Assembly (NCBI RefSeq): GCF_009865385.1 | Contig: NZ_WWJT01000351.1 | Span: forward strand, 1-32,201 | DNA length: 32,201 nucleotides | From: Streptomyces sp. SID486 | GTDB lineage: Bacteria > Actinomycetota > Actinomycetes > Streptomycetales > Streptomycetaceae | Reading direction: 5' to 3' | The notes under the pieces: model-generated | The model's database searches: none | Seen by the model: only the letters and a program-made list of their open reading frames with translations | Told to the model about the DNA's origin: nothing | Position numbers and translations under genes: made by a program | Part shown: in pieces, positions 1 to 6,899 of the stretch | How the letters are laid out: each line of letters begins with the position of its first letter | How positions within the stretch are numbered: the stretch's first letter is position 1

Positions 1-8
1 GGGGCCCC

Positions 9-881
9 TCACAGCGCCTCGGCCTTCTGCACGATCCGCGCCGCCCACCACATCCCGGCCGCCTCGAACACCGCCCCGACCGCAAGGCAGCCGAAGCCGG
101 CCCCGGTGTGCAGCAGTACGCGCAGCGGGTCCGCACCCATGGCCGCGCCGAGGAGCAGGCCGAGGGCGGGCAGGGCGGCGAGCAGCACCGCGGTGGCCCG
201 GGCCCCCGCCAGCTGGGCCCGCAGATCCCCTCGCTGGTCGCGCTCGGCGCGCAGGGCTCCCTCCAGCCGGTCGAGGCCGGTGGCGAGTCCGGCGCCCTGG
301 TCCACGGCCACCCGCCAGCACGCGGCGAGTCCCAGCAGGCCCTGGGCGCCCGGCTGCCGTGCCACCGCGGCGAGTGCGCCGGGCACGTCTCCACCGAACC
401 GTGCCGCCGCCACCACGGCGGCCTGCGCGTCGCCGAGTCCGCCGGAGTCCCTCGCGGCCCGCAGCAGCGCCGCCCCGGGCTGACATCCCGCCCGTACCTC
501 CCCGGCGAGCGCGCCGCACAGGGCGATCACGGCGTCGGCCCGCCGCTCCCGGTCGCTCCGGGCCTGCCGGGCCAGCCGTACCCGGCGCAGCACCGGGACC
601 CCCATCGCCCCCGCGACGACCGGGATCACCGAGGAACCCAGCAGGGCGATCACCAGCCCGGCGGCCGGCGCCCACCACTCCGCGTCCAACCGGCCGCCAC
701 GGCGGCGCAGTTCCGCGAGGATCCGCCCGGGGGCGGGCGGTGCGGGCGCCACCATCCCGCCGCCGGCCAGCATCAGCCGGGCCCGGCGCATCCCGTGGTG
801 CCGGCCGCCCAGCAGCCAGGCCGTCGCGCCGAGACAGAGCAGGGCGGCACCCGTGGACGTCTCACCGATCACTTCCGTCAC
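9..881 (-). CDS. TadB-like type II/IV secretion system F-domain membrane protein
   Basis: This 290-residue membrane protein resembles the TadB/GspF platform proteins of Tad/Flp pilus machines. An N-terminal hydrophobic segment (about residues 8-24) is followed by a basic stretch, a hydrophobic pair near 70-95, a central helical F-domain rich in Ala and Arg (about 115-225), and two C-terminal membrane segments (about 225-285). The GTG start at 881 overlaps the TGA of tadA in a GTGA arrangement, so the two are translationally coupled. In the family, TadB sits in the inner membrane and partners the TadA ATPase; M. tuberculosis Rv3658c occupies the same place. The gene is complete, but the operon must continue left of the window, where TadC and pilin-like genes would be expected. 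Family assignment rests on context as much as on sequence, because F-domains diverge strongly. Confidence 0.85.
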   Translation of the reverse strand: MTEVIGETSTGAALLCLGATAWLLGGRHHGMRRARLMLAGGGMVAPAPPAPGRILAELRRRGGRLDAEWWAPAAGLVIALLGSSVIPVVAGAMGVPVLRRVRLARQARSDRERRADAVIALCGALAGEVRAGCQPGAALLRAARDSGGLGDAQAAVVAAARFGGDVPGALAAVARQPGAQGLLGLAACWRVAVDQGAGLATGLDRLEGALRAERDQRGDLRAQLAGARATAVLLAALPALGLLLGAAMGADPLRVLLHTGAGFGCLAVGAVFEAAGMWWAARIVQKAEAL

Positions 882-2125
882 CCCTCTCGCCGTTCCGGGA
901 CCTCACCGGCTCGTGGCTCGCGCCCGGCCGGATCCCACTCGCCCGCGAACGCACCGGATGCGCCCAGGAGGTGCCGCAGCCGCTCCCACCCCCGCTCGCG
1001 CACGAACGCCCGCTCGCCCCAGCGCAGTGCCGGCACCGTCCGCACGAGCCCGGTGGCGTCCCGCTCCAGCACGTGCACCTCGTCGATCCGGCGCCGCCCG
1101 GACCGGTCCCGCACGAGGTGCACCACCACCGACAGGGCGGCCGCCAACTGGCTGTGCAGCGCCGCCCGGTCCAGCCCGGCGGCCGTGGCCAGCGCTTCCA
1201 GCCGGGCCGGCACGTCCGCGGCGGCGTTGGCGTGAACCGTGCAGCAGCCGCCCTCGTGACCGGTGTTGAGGGCCGCGAGCAGATGCACGACCTCCGGTCC
1301 GCGCACCTCGCCGACGACCAGCCGGTCCGGCCGCATCCGCAGCGCCTGCCGGACGAGGTCCTCCAGCGTGACCAGGCCGGCGCCCTCCTGGTTGGCGGGC
1401 CGGGTCTCCAGCCGGACGACGTGCGGGTGGTTCGGCCGCAGCTCGGCCGAGTCCTCCGCCAGCACGATGCGTTCGCCCGGCCCGACGAGACCGAGCAGCG
1501 CGCTGAGCAGGGTGGTCTTCCCGCATCCGGTGCCGCCGCTGACCAGGAAGGACAGCCGGGCCGCGAGCAGCGCCCGCAGGATCCGGTCGCCGCCGGGCGG
1601 AACCGTGCCGGCCGCGACGAGTTCCTCGACGGTGAAGGCCCGGTGCCGTACCACCCGCAGGGCCAGGCAGGCGCAGCCGACGGCGACCGGGGGCAGCACG
1701 GCGTGCAGCCGGGTTCCGTCGGGCAGCCGTGCGTCCGCCCAGGGCCGGGCGTCGTCCAGCCTGCGTCCGGCCACGGCGGCCAGCCGCTGGGCGAGGCGCC
1801 GCACGGCCGCCGCGTCCGGGAAGGCCACCGGAGTCAGCTCCAGGCCGCCGCCGCGGTCCACCCACACCCGGTCGGGGGCGGAGACCAGGACGTCGGTGAC
1901 GGCCGGGTCGGCGAGCAGGGGTTCCAGGGGGCCGGTGCCGACGAGTTCGGATCGCAGGTGTTCGGCCGCGCCGAGAACCTCCGCGTCGCCCAGCACCCGG
2001 CCCTGCTCGCGCAGTGCCTGGGCCACACGCGCGGGTGTGGGTTCGGCACCGCTCTCGGCGAGCCGTCGGCGGACTCCGTCGAGCAGGGCCGCGCCGTCGG
2101 CCAGGTCGAGTCCGGGCAGCGTCAT
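878..2125 (-). CDS. TadA/CpaF-type secretion ATPase
   Basis: This 415-residue cytoplasmic ATPase would power assembly of a Tad-type pilus or secretion apparatus. It shows the family order: an N-terminal domain with GPLEPLLADPAVTDVLV (common to CpaF/TadA proteins), a Walker A motif SGGTGCGKTT near the middle, an Asp box (LAEDSAEL), the Walker B region VVGEVRGPEV and the His box GCCTVHANAA. The ATG at 2125 was chosen because it overlaps the ssd stop (ATGA) and the protein begins there at the normal family length. The frame is open further upstream, but that part is antisense-style Arg/Pro-rich shadow of ssd. Rv3659c is the syntenic mycobacterial protein. No catalytic motif is missing. Confidence 0.92.
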   Translation of the reverse strand: MTLPGLDLADGAALLDGVRRRLAESGAEPTPARVAQALREQGRVLGDAEVLGAAEHLRSELVGTGPLEPLLADPAVTDVLVSAPDRVWVDRGGGLELTPVAFPDAAAVRRLAQRLAAVAGRRLDDARPWADARLPDGTRLHAVLPPVAVGCACLALRVVRHRAFTVEELVAAGTVPPGGDRILRALLAARLSFLVSGGTGCGKTTLLSALLGLVGPGERIVLAEDSAELRPNHPHVVRLETRPANQEGAGLVTLEDLVRQALRMRPDRLVVGEVRGPEVVHLLAALNTGHEGGCCTVHANAAADVPARLEALATAAGLDRAALHSQLAAALSVVVHLVRDRSGRRRIDEVHVLERDATGLVRTVPALRWGERAFVRERGWERLRHLLGASGAFAGEWDPAGREPRAGEVPERREG

Positions 2126-3228
2126 CGGGCACCTCCCGCTTCCACGAGCGCGCGCTCCCAGAAGTGCGTGCAGAAGCGGGCGAGTGGGCCGCGCCCGCCG
2201 GCCCCGGGTGGCTTCGCGCCACCCTGCGGGCGCAGCAGCGCCGGCTCGGCGGGGACCTCGCCGGCCAGCGGCAGGTCGAGCAGCCGGGCCACCGCGCGGT
2301 CGTCCAGGCCGGGTGCGTAGGGCCCGCGGACCGCCACCCGCAGGTCCCGCACGACCATGCCGACGGCGGAGGCCACGCGACCGGCGGCCGCCAGTGCCCG
2401 CAGTTCGCCGGGGACGACGAGCAGCGCCAGGTCGAGCTGGGCGAGGGCTTCGGCGACCCCGTCGTCGAGACGGCGGGGCAGGTCCACCACGACCGTGCCG
2501 CCGCGCCGCCGGGCGGCGGCCAGCACCGCCCGGATGGCGGGGGGCGGCACGGCGACGCAGGTGCCGCGGTCCCAGCTGAGCACACGGAGGGAGTGCAGCT
2601 CGGGCAGCGACTCCTCCAGGGCACCGCCGCCCACCCGGCCGCGGGAGGCGGCGAACGCGGGCCAGCGCAGCCCTTCGGCGCCCTCGCCCCCGAGCAGTAC
2701 GTCGAGTCCGCCACCGAGCGGGTCGGCGTCCACCAGAAGGGTGCGCAGTCCCTCGCGTGCGGAGGTGACGGCGAGGGCGCACGCGAGCGTGGACGCTCCG
2801 GCCCCGCCCCGGCCTCCGATGACCCCGACGGTGAGCGCCGGGCGGCCGGTGCCCTCGGCGACGTCGGCGATGCGGTCGACCAGCCACGGCTCGCCGTCGG
2901 GCAGCATCAGGACGTGGTCGGCGCCGATCTGGACGGCTCGTTTCCATACGTCGGGGTCGTCCTGGTCGCGGCCGACGAGCACCACTCCGGACCGGCGCGC
3001 GGCCCCGCTCACCCGGCGGGCGGCGTCGTCGCCGACGAGCACGAGCGGGGCCGCCGCCCAGCCGCCGCCGGCTTCCGGTACGCCGTGATGGACCTCGGGT
3101 GTGGCGCCCGCCGCCGCGCACAGGCGCAGCAGATCGTCCAGGAGTGCCGCGTCCTCGGTCACGATGAGCGGCCGGCCGGGCCGGCCTCCGGGGCCGGGCG
3201 GTGGATCGTGGGTGACGATTCCGGTCAC
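2122..3228 (-). CDS. ssd: Ssd/TadZ (CpaE-like) septum-site/pilus localisation ATPase-like protein
   Basis: This 368-residue MinD/ParA-fold protein is the family called septum-site determining protein (Ssd, Rv3660c) in actinobacteria and TadZ/CpaE in Tad loci. An N-terminal receiver-like domain (about residues 20-125) precedes the ATPase-like domain, which begins TVGVIGGRGGAGASTLACAL. The deviant Walker A has lost both lysines (GGRGGAGAST rather than KGGxGKT), as is common in CpaE/TadZ proteins, so ATP hydrolysis may be weak or absent. LLVDADPLGGGLD fits the next conserved segment. I chose GTG 3228 because GGGGGAAC lies just upstream; the open frame reaches 3453, but that extension has atypical composition. 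The ATGA overlap with tadA shows one operon. In mycobacteria, Ssd over-production blocks septation; whether it serves division, a pilus or both here is unknown. Confidence 0.88.
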   Translation of the reverse strand: MTGIVTHDPPPGPGGRPGRPLIVTEDAALLDDLLRLCAAAGATPEVHHGVPEAGGGWAAAPLVLVGDDAARRVSGAARRSGVVLVGRDQDDPDVWKRAVQIGADHVLMLPDGEPWLVDRIADVAEGTGRPALTVGVIGGRGGAGASTLACALAVTSAREGLRTLLVDADPLGGGLDVLLGGEGAEGLRWPAFAASRGRVGGGALEESLPELHSLRVLSWDRGTCVAVPPPAIRAVLAAARRRGGTVVVDLPRRLDDGVAEALAQLDLALLVVPGELRALAAAGRVASAVGMVVRDLRVAVRGPYAPGLDDRAVARLLDLPLAGEVPAEPALLRPQGGAKPPGAGGRGPLARFCTHFWERALVEAGGAR

Positions 3229-3329
3229 AGGTGTTCCCCCTTCGCTGCACGGGCCGCGGGGCCTGCCCGGCCACGCGATTCCCGAAGATGTGGAGAACCG
3301 GCGAACGGTCTCCCTATGAACGGCCGATA

Positions 3330-3380
3330 GGAACCGGCCATACACGCGCCGGCAATCGGAACCAGCCATGAACTCGCCGG
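3330..3380. repeat. Two 23-bp direct repeats upstream of ssd
   Basis: Positions 3330-3352 and 3358-3380 share GGAACC, GCCAT and CGCCGG with the same spacing and differ at only a few positions. The period is 28 bp. They lie about 100-150 bp upstream of the ssd start, so they could be regulator sites; no known consensus is recognised. Confidence 0.5.
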
Positions 3381-3444
3381 TGCCGGAGCGCATGGGAATC
3401 ACGGTGCAGCGAGTCGCGAAATGATGTGGATCTTGGTCGATATC

Positions 3445-3453
3445 TGTGGACAA
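3445..3453 (-). promoter_or_regulatory. DnaA-box-like 9-mer
   Basis: Read on the minus strand this is TTGTCCACA, an exact match to the Streptomyces DnaA box consensus. Two weaker TGTGGA-containing words lie nearby (about 3290 and 3425). It sits upstream of the septum-site gene. A single 9-mer can occur by chance. Confidence 0.35.
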
Positions 3454-3619
3454 CCGCCGACCCTGTGAATATCTCCGTCACCCATACCGGTGACCTCTGT
3501 ACTGATCCCTGTGCGAGTTCCACAGAGCAGTCCCGCGATTACCCTCCGTGACGAATCATGGACATGCAAAAACCGCGGCCGCGGCGGCGCGATGGGCGCC
3601 GTGCGGTCGCGGGAAGAGC

Positions 3620-3725
3620 GGAATGAAGGACGAAAACCCGTCCGGACATGCGACGACCCCCGCCGGGGGGGAGAGCGGGGGTCGTCCCCACGGCCGACTC
3701 GGGGGGGGAGGAGTCGGGCCGGGTT
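3620..3725 (-). ncRNA. 6C small RNA (actinobacterial 6C family; B11/ncRv13660c counterpart)
   Basis: Read on the minus strand there are two stem-loops in a row whose loops are runs of C, the defining feature of the 6C RNA family. The first stem is CCGACTC/GAGTCGG (3711-3717 with 3694-3700) around CTCCCCCCCC. The second is a perfect 12-bp stem (3675-3686 with 3652-3663) around TCTCCCCCCCG. A third small hairpin, GGACG-GGTTTT-CGTCC (3628-3643), follows and could be the terminator. The location, between ssd and the HAD gene and on the ssd strand, is the same as for the M. tuberculosis 6C RNA between Rv3660c and Rv3661. The family is reported to rise during sporulation in S. coelicolor and to pair with G-rich mRNA segments in mycobacteria. 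The exact ends are estimated, and no strong promoter hexamers are obvious upstream. Confidence 0.85.
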
Positions 3726-3797
3726 AGCACGGTCGCGAACGATCCGTGACTTCCATGGTGTACCCGAGAGCCCTCTCAGGCAAACCCACGCGCCACA

Positions 3798-3834
3798 CCT
3801 TACGCCGAATGGTGGGCGCCTATGCTCGGGGACG
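3798..3834 (+). promoter_or_regulatory. Probable promoter of the HAD gene (leaderless)
   Basis: TATGCT at 3821-3826 fits the -10 pattern TANNNT and lies 7 nt before an in-frame GTG at 3834. Transcription would start at about that codon. No good -35 hexamer is visible. Confidence 0.4.
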
Positions 3835-4652
3835 TGGAAAACCACTCCTTGCCTCGCGCAGCAGCCTTCTTTGACCTGGACAAGACGGTCATTGCGAAGT
3901 CGAGCACGCTCACCTTCAGCAAGTCCTTCTACCAAGGCGGGCTGATCAACCGCAGGGCCGCCTTGCGTACCGCGTACGCCCAGTTCGTCTTCCTGGCCGG
4001 CGGCCTGGACCACGACCAGATGGAGCGCATGCGGGAGTACCTCTCCTCGCTGTGCCGGGGCTGGAACGTCCAGCAGGTGCGCGAGATCGTCGCCGAGACG
4101 CTGCACGACCTGATCGACCCGATCATCTACGACGAGGCCGCCTCCCTCATCGAGGAGCACCACGCGGCCGGCCGGGACGTCGTGATCGTGTCCACCTCGG
4201 GCGCGGAGGTGGTCGAGCCGGTCGGCGAGCTGCTGGGCGCGGACCGGGTGGTCGCCACCCGCATGGTCGTGGGCGAGGACGGCTGCTTCACCGGAGAGGT
4301 CGAGTACTACGCCTACGGCCCGACCAAGGCCGAGGCCGTCAAGGAACTGGCCGCGTCCGAGGGCTACGACCTCGACCGCTGCTACGCCTACAGCGACTCG
4401 GCGACCGATCTGCCGATGCTCCGGACCGTGGGGCACCCGCACGCCGTGAACCCGGACCGCGCGCTGCGCCGCGAGGCACTCGCGCGCGGGTGGCCGGTTC
4501 TGGAGTTCCGCCGCCCCGTCCCTCTCAAGAAGCGGCTGCCCGCGTTCTCCGTACCGCCCCGCCCGGTGCTGGCCGCGGCGGCGGCCATAGGCGCGGCCGC
4601 GGCGACCGCCGGACTCGTCTGGTACACCAGCCGGCGCCGCGGCACCACCTGA
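3822..4652 (+). CDS. HAD-superfamily (SerB-like, subfamily IB) phosphatase with C-terminal membrane anchor
   Basis: This 276-residue protein has all four HAD motifs: FFDLDKTV (nucleophile Asp18 and Asp20 from the ATG), STSG (motif II), a lysine in GPTKAEA (motif III) and YSDSATDLPML (motif IV). It should be a Mg-dependent phosphatase of the SerB-like HAD-IB hypothetical group; the substrate is unknown. About 25 residues from the end there is a single hydrophobic Ala-rich helix ending in WYTSRRRGTT. This gives a tail-anchored topology with the catalytic domain in the cytoplasm. It is the counterpart of Rv3661. Two starts are possible: ATG 3822 with a weak GGTGGG upstream, or GTG 3834, which lies 7 nt after a good -10 hexamer and would make a leaderless mRNA. 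I list the longer form; the 12-nt difference does not affect the domain. Confidence 0.9.
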   Translation: MLGDVENHSLPRAAAFFDLDKTVIAKSSTLTFSKSFYQGGLINRRAALRTAYAQFVFLAGGLDHDQMERMREYLSSLCRGWNVQQVREIVAETLHDLIDPIIYDEAASLIEEHHAAGRDVVIVSTSGAEVVEPVGELLGADRVVATRMVVGEDGCFTGEVEYYAYGPTKAEAVKELAASEGYDLDRCYAYSDSATDLPMLRTVGHPHAVNPDRALRREALARGWPVLEFRRPVPLKKRLPAFSVPPRPVLAAAAAIGAAAATAGLVWYTSRRRGTT

Positions 4653-4810
4653 CAGGCGTCCGTTCCGTCCTGTTTGCTCCCGAAAGTAAAGAAGTGCAGG
4701 CAGGGGTTCCGCTTCATCCCGGCTAGCGGTACAAAGAAGGTAGGCCCGCGAGACCAAAGGACATCCGAGAGGATCCCCTAACATCACGCATTTGGCCCCA
4801 CGGACCCAGC

Positions 4811-4921
4811 ATGGACACCGGGCACCCACGCGACGTCGACCCGTCGATTACGGGCCAGCCGCACCAGGTCACGGGCAAAGCATCCCGGCCTGATGGGCAA
4901 TATCTCGAGGACGCTTGGTAA
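4811..4921 (+). CDS. Possible 36-residue micro-ORF, function unknown
   Basis: An ATG at 4811 opens 36 codons, beginning MDTGHPRDVD and ending YLEDAW, and closes with TAA 17 nt before a strong hairpin. By hand count about 26 of 35 third positions are G or C, which is lower than in neighbouring genes, especially in the second half. No ribosome binding site is visible. I recognise no family. It may be chance; the position just ahead of a terminator is the main reason to record it. Confidence 0.2.
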   Translation: MDTGHPRDVDPSITGQPHQVTGKASRPDGQYLEDAW

Positions 4922-4937
4922 CCGGGTGAGCATGCCA

Positions 4938-4965
4938 GCGGCGGTACGAGCATTCGTACCGCCGC
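4938..4965. terminator. Bidirectional hairpin terminator
   Basis: A perfect 12-bp stem (4938-4949 with 4954-4965, GCGGCGGTACGA and its complement) closes on a 4-nt loop GCAT. It lies 25 nt beyond the stop of the minus-strand Fic-like gene and could also stop plus-strand transcription. There is no T-run, as is usual for Streptomyces hairpin terminators. Confidence 0.7.
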
Positions 4966-4989
4966 AACCCTTGTCCGGGGGCGTACTCC

Positions 4990-5814
4990 TCAGGCCGCGC
5001 CGCGCTGCAGCGCCTCGCACACCGCCGTCGACTCCCGCACACCCAGCTCGACCGCCCGGCCGCAGTGGCCGATCCACGCCGCCATGCCCTCGGGAGTGCC
5101 CGAGACGTACCCGTCGAGGGCGGCCAGGTAGGAGGCGCGGCCCAGCTCGGCGTACCCGACCTCGGCCGGGCAGATCGCCTTCGGGTCCAGTCCGCTGCCG
5201 ATCAGCACGATCCGCTCGGCGGTGCGCGCGACCAGGCCGTTGTGGGAGACGAACGGGCGCAGCGCGAGCAGCTCGCCGTGCACCACGGCCGCCGTCACCA
5301 GCGCGGGGGCCGAGGTGCCGGCGATGATCAGGTCCGCCAGTCCCTCCAGCCGGCCCGAGACCTCCGCCACGTCGGGCAGCGGCAGCTCGATCAGCGGCTC
5401 GTCCACCGGCTCGCCCGGCTGGCGCGGCCGGCCGACCCGGTCGTCATCGCTCGCCGCGGCCACCAGGTGCAGCCGGGCCAGCACCCGCAGGGGCGACTGC
5501 CGCCAGATGGACAACAGCTGCCCCGCCTCGGCGGAGAGCCGCAGGGCCGCGCCCACCACGCGGGCCTCGGCGTCCCCGCTGAAGTCGGTACGCCGCCGCA
5601 CCTCCTCCAGCGCCCAGTCCGCCCCGGACAGCGCCGCCGAACCGCGGGCGCCACGCAGGGCGGCCTCGGAGGTGATCGCGTTGCTGCGGCGCCGCATGAC
5701 CCGGTGCCCGTAGACCCGGTCCACGGCCTTGCGCACGGTTTCCACGGACTCGGCCACACCGGTCAGCGACCCCAGGGCCGCGAGCGGATCGGCGGTCGCA
5801 CCTGTCGTACTCAT
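4990..5814 (-). CDS. Fic-like (degenerate) helical protein, Rv3662c-type
   Basis: This 274-residue cytoplasmic protein is often annotated as an oxidoreductase or Fic-family protein in streptomycetes, but no nucleotide-binding Rossmann motif is seen. Near residue 200 the sequence LRPFVSHNGLVAR lines up with the Fic core HPFxxGNGRxxR. Pro, Phe, Asn, Gly and the last Arg are kept, while the catalytic His is Arg and the first Arg of GNGR is Leu. I therefore expect a Fic fold without normal AMP-transfer activity. It is syntenic with Rv3662c. ATG 5814 is chosen because TACTGT, a -10-like hexamer, lies exactly 7 nt before it and a perfect 24-bp palindrome covers the start; the frame extends to 5850 without a better start. 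The gene diverges from the CooC-like ATPase gene. Confidence 0.75.
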   Translation of the reverse strand: MSTTGATADPLAALGSLTGVAESVETVRKAVDRVYGHRVMRRRSNAITSEAALRGARGSAALSGADWALEEVRRRTDFSGDAEARVVGAALRLSAEAGQLLSIWRQSPLRVLARLHLVAAASDDDRVGRPRQPGEPVDEPLIELPLPDVAEVSGRLEGLADLIIAGTSAPALVTAAVVHGELLALRPFVSHNGLVARTAERIVLIGSGLDPKAICPAEVGYAELGRASYLAALDGYVSGTPEGMAAWIGHCGRAVELGVRESTAVCEALQRGAA

Positions 5815-5825
5815 GAGTACGACAG
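5802..5825. promoter_or_regulatory. Perfect 24-bp palindrome over a start codon (putative operator)
   Basis: The left arm CTGTCGTACTCA is followed directly by its exact reverse complement. The centre lies inside the start codon of the Fic-like gene, and one arm overlaps the last part of its predicted -10 hexamer (5822-5827). A repressor bound here would block transcription start. It also lies about 90 bp from the start of the divergent CooC-like gene. The binding protein is not known. Confidence 0.6.
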
Positions 5826-5901
5826 TACGCACCCGGCCGCCCCACCCCACGAAGGAGTGGTCTTCTTCACTTCCTGCTGCAACGCACAGCTATTACCCCA
5901 C

Positions 5902-5915
5902 TACCCTTGGTGAAC
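5902..5915 (+). promoter_or_regulatory. Probable -10 element of the CooC-like gene
   Basis: TACCCT (5902-5907) fits TANNNT and lies 8 nt before ATG 5916, with no Shine-Dalgarno sequence between. The mRNA would be leaderless or nearly so. TATTAC at 5891 is an alternative hexamer. Confidence 0.4.
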
Positions 5916-6896
5916 ATGAAAATTGCTTTCGTCGGGAAGGGCGGCAGCGGGAAGACCACGCTCTCCTCCCTCTTCATCCGCCACCTCGCCGCCGCCGGCG
6001 CCCCGGTGGTCGCCGTCGACGCGGACATCAACCAGCACCTCGGCCCCGCGCTCGGCCTCGGCGAGGAGGAGGCGGCGGCGCTGCCCGCCATGGGCGAACG
6101 GCTGCCGCTGATCAAGGACTACCTGCGCGGCAGCAACCCGCGCATCGCCTCGGCCGCGACGATGATCAAGACGACTCCGCCCGGTGAGGGCTCGCGGCTG
6201 GTCCGGGTCCGGGAACCCAACCCGGTCTACGACGCCTGCGCGCGTCCGGTGGAACTCGACGGCGGCGCCGTCCGTTTGATGGTCACGGGACCCTTCACGG
6301 ACGCCGACCTGGGGGTCGCCTGCTACCACTCCAAGACGGGAGCGGTGGAGCTGTTCCTGAACCACCTCGTCGACGGCCCCGACGAGTACGTCGTGGTCGA
6401 CATGACGGCCGGTTCGGACTCCTTCGCCTCCGGCATGTTCACCCGCTTCGACATGACGTTCCTCGTCGCCGAACCGACCCGCAAGGGGGTCTCCGTCTAC
6501 CGCCAGTACAAGGAGTACGCCCGCGACTTCGGCGTCGCCCTGAAGGTCGTCGGCAACAAGATCCAGGAGCCGGACGACGTCGACTTCCTGCGCGCGGAGG
6601 TCGGGGACGACCTGCTCGTGACGGTCGGGCGCTCGGACTGGGTGCGGGCCATGGAGAAGGGCCGTCCGCCCCGGTTCGACCTCCTGGAGGAGACCAACGC
6701 CCGCGCCCTGGAGACTCTGCGGGCGACCGTCGACGCCGGCTACGCACGACGGGACTGGGAGCGCTACACCCGCCAGATGGTGCACTTCCACCTGAAGAAC
6801 GCCGAGAGCTGGGGGAACGAGCGCACCGGGGTCGACCTGGCTGCGCAGGTCGACCCCCACTTCGTGCTCGGCGAGAGTCTGGCGACGCCCGTCTGA
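5916..6896 (+). CDS. CooC/MinD-like P-loop ATPase
   Basis: This 326-residue protein starts almost at once with the deviant Walker A motif VGKGGSGKTT, carrying both signature lysines, followed by VDADINQHLG and VVVDMTAGSDSFASGMF (Walker B/switch II region). It belongs to the SIMIBI class near CooC, the nickel-insertion ATPase of CO dehydrogenase, and to annotated ATP/GTP-binding proteins of Streptomyces. No CO dehydrogenase or other metalloenzyme lies nearby, and the Cys-x-Cys metal motif of CooC is not evident. The partner is therefore unknown. ATG 5916 fits a leaderless mRNA; GTG 5910 and TTG 5907 are in-frame alternatives. It diverges from the Fic-like gene and ends 3 nt before the convergent lipoprotein gene, so their 3' ends probably overlap in RNA. 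Confidence 0.85.
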   Translation: MKIAFVGKGGSGKTTLSSLFIRHLAAAGAPVVAVDADINQHLGPALGLGEEEAAALPAMGERLPLIKDYLRGSNPRIASAATMIKTTPPGEGSRLVRVREPNPVYDACARPVELDGGAVRLMVTGPFTDADLGVACYHSKTGAVELFLNHLVDGPDEYVVVDMTAGSDSFASGMFTRFDMTFLVAEPTRKGVSVYRQYKEYARDFGVALKVVGNKIQEPDDVDFLRAEVGDDLLVTVGRSDWVRAMEKGRPPRFDLLEETNARALETLRATVDAGYARRDWERYTRQMVHFHLKNAESWGNERTGVDLAAQVDPHFVLGESLATPV

Positions 6897-6899
6897 CGC

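Larger units (their letters stand above)
3229..3821. other. Long divergent intergenic region between ssd and the HAD gene
   Basis: These 593 bases carry no convincing protein gene; the short open frames lack Streptomyces codon bias. From left to right they hold the upstream region of ssd, two 23-bp direct repeats (3330-3380), several TGTGGA words including one perfect DnaA-box match (3445-3453), a CTGTG-N7-CACAG dyad (3509-3525), the 6C RNA on the minus strand (about 3620-3725), and the promoter of the HAD gene at the right end. The part from 3400 to 3560 is clearly less GC-rich than the surrounding genes. Confidence 0.7.
4653..4989. other. Intergenic region with possible micro-ORF and shared terminator
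   Basis: These 337 bases lie between the convergent HAD and Fic-like genes. They contain a 36-codon open frame (4811-4921) and a strong hairpin (4938-4965). The first 150 bases are relatively AT-rich for this genome (for example CCGAAAGTAAAGAAG) and hold no recognised element. Confidence 0.5.

Noticed and set aside
359..2320. 653-codon plus-strand open frame opposite tadA/ssd
   Set aside because: Arg/Pro/Gly/Gln-rich shadow frame typical of high-GC antisense; the minus strand has clear TadA and Ssd motifs.
3399..4829. 476-codon minus-strand frame opposite the HAD gene and through the 6C region
   Set aside because: Shadow of the HAD gene plus non-coding DNA; no start signal or domain.
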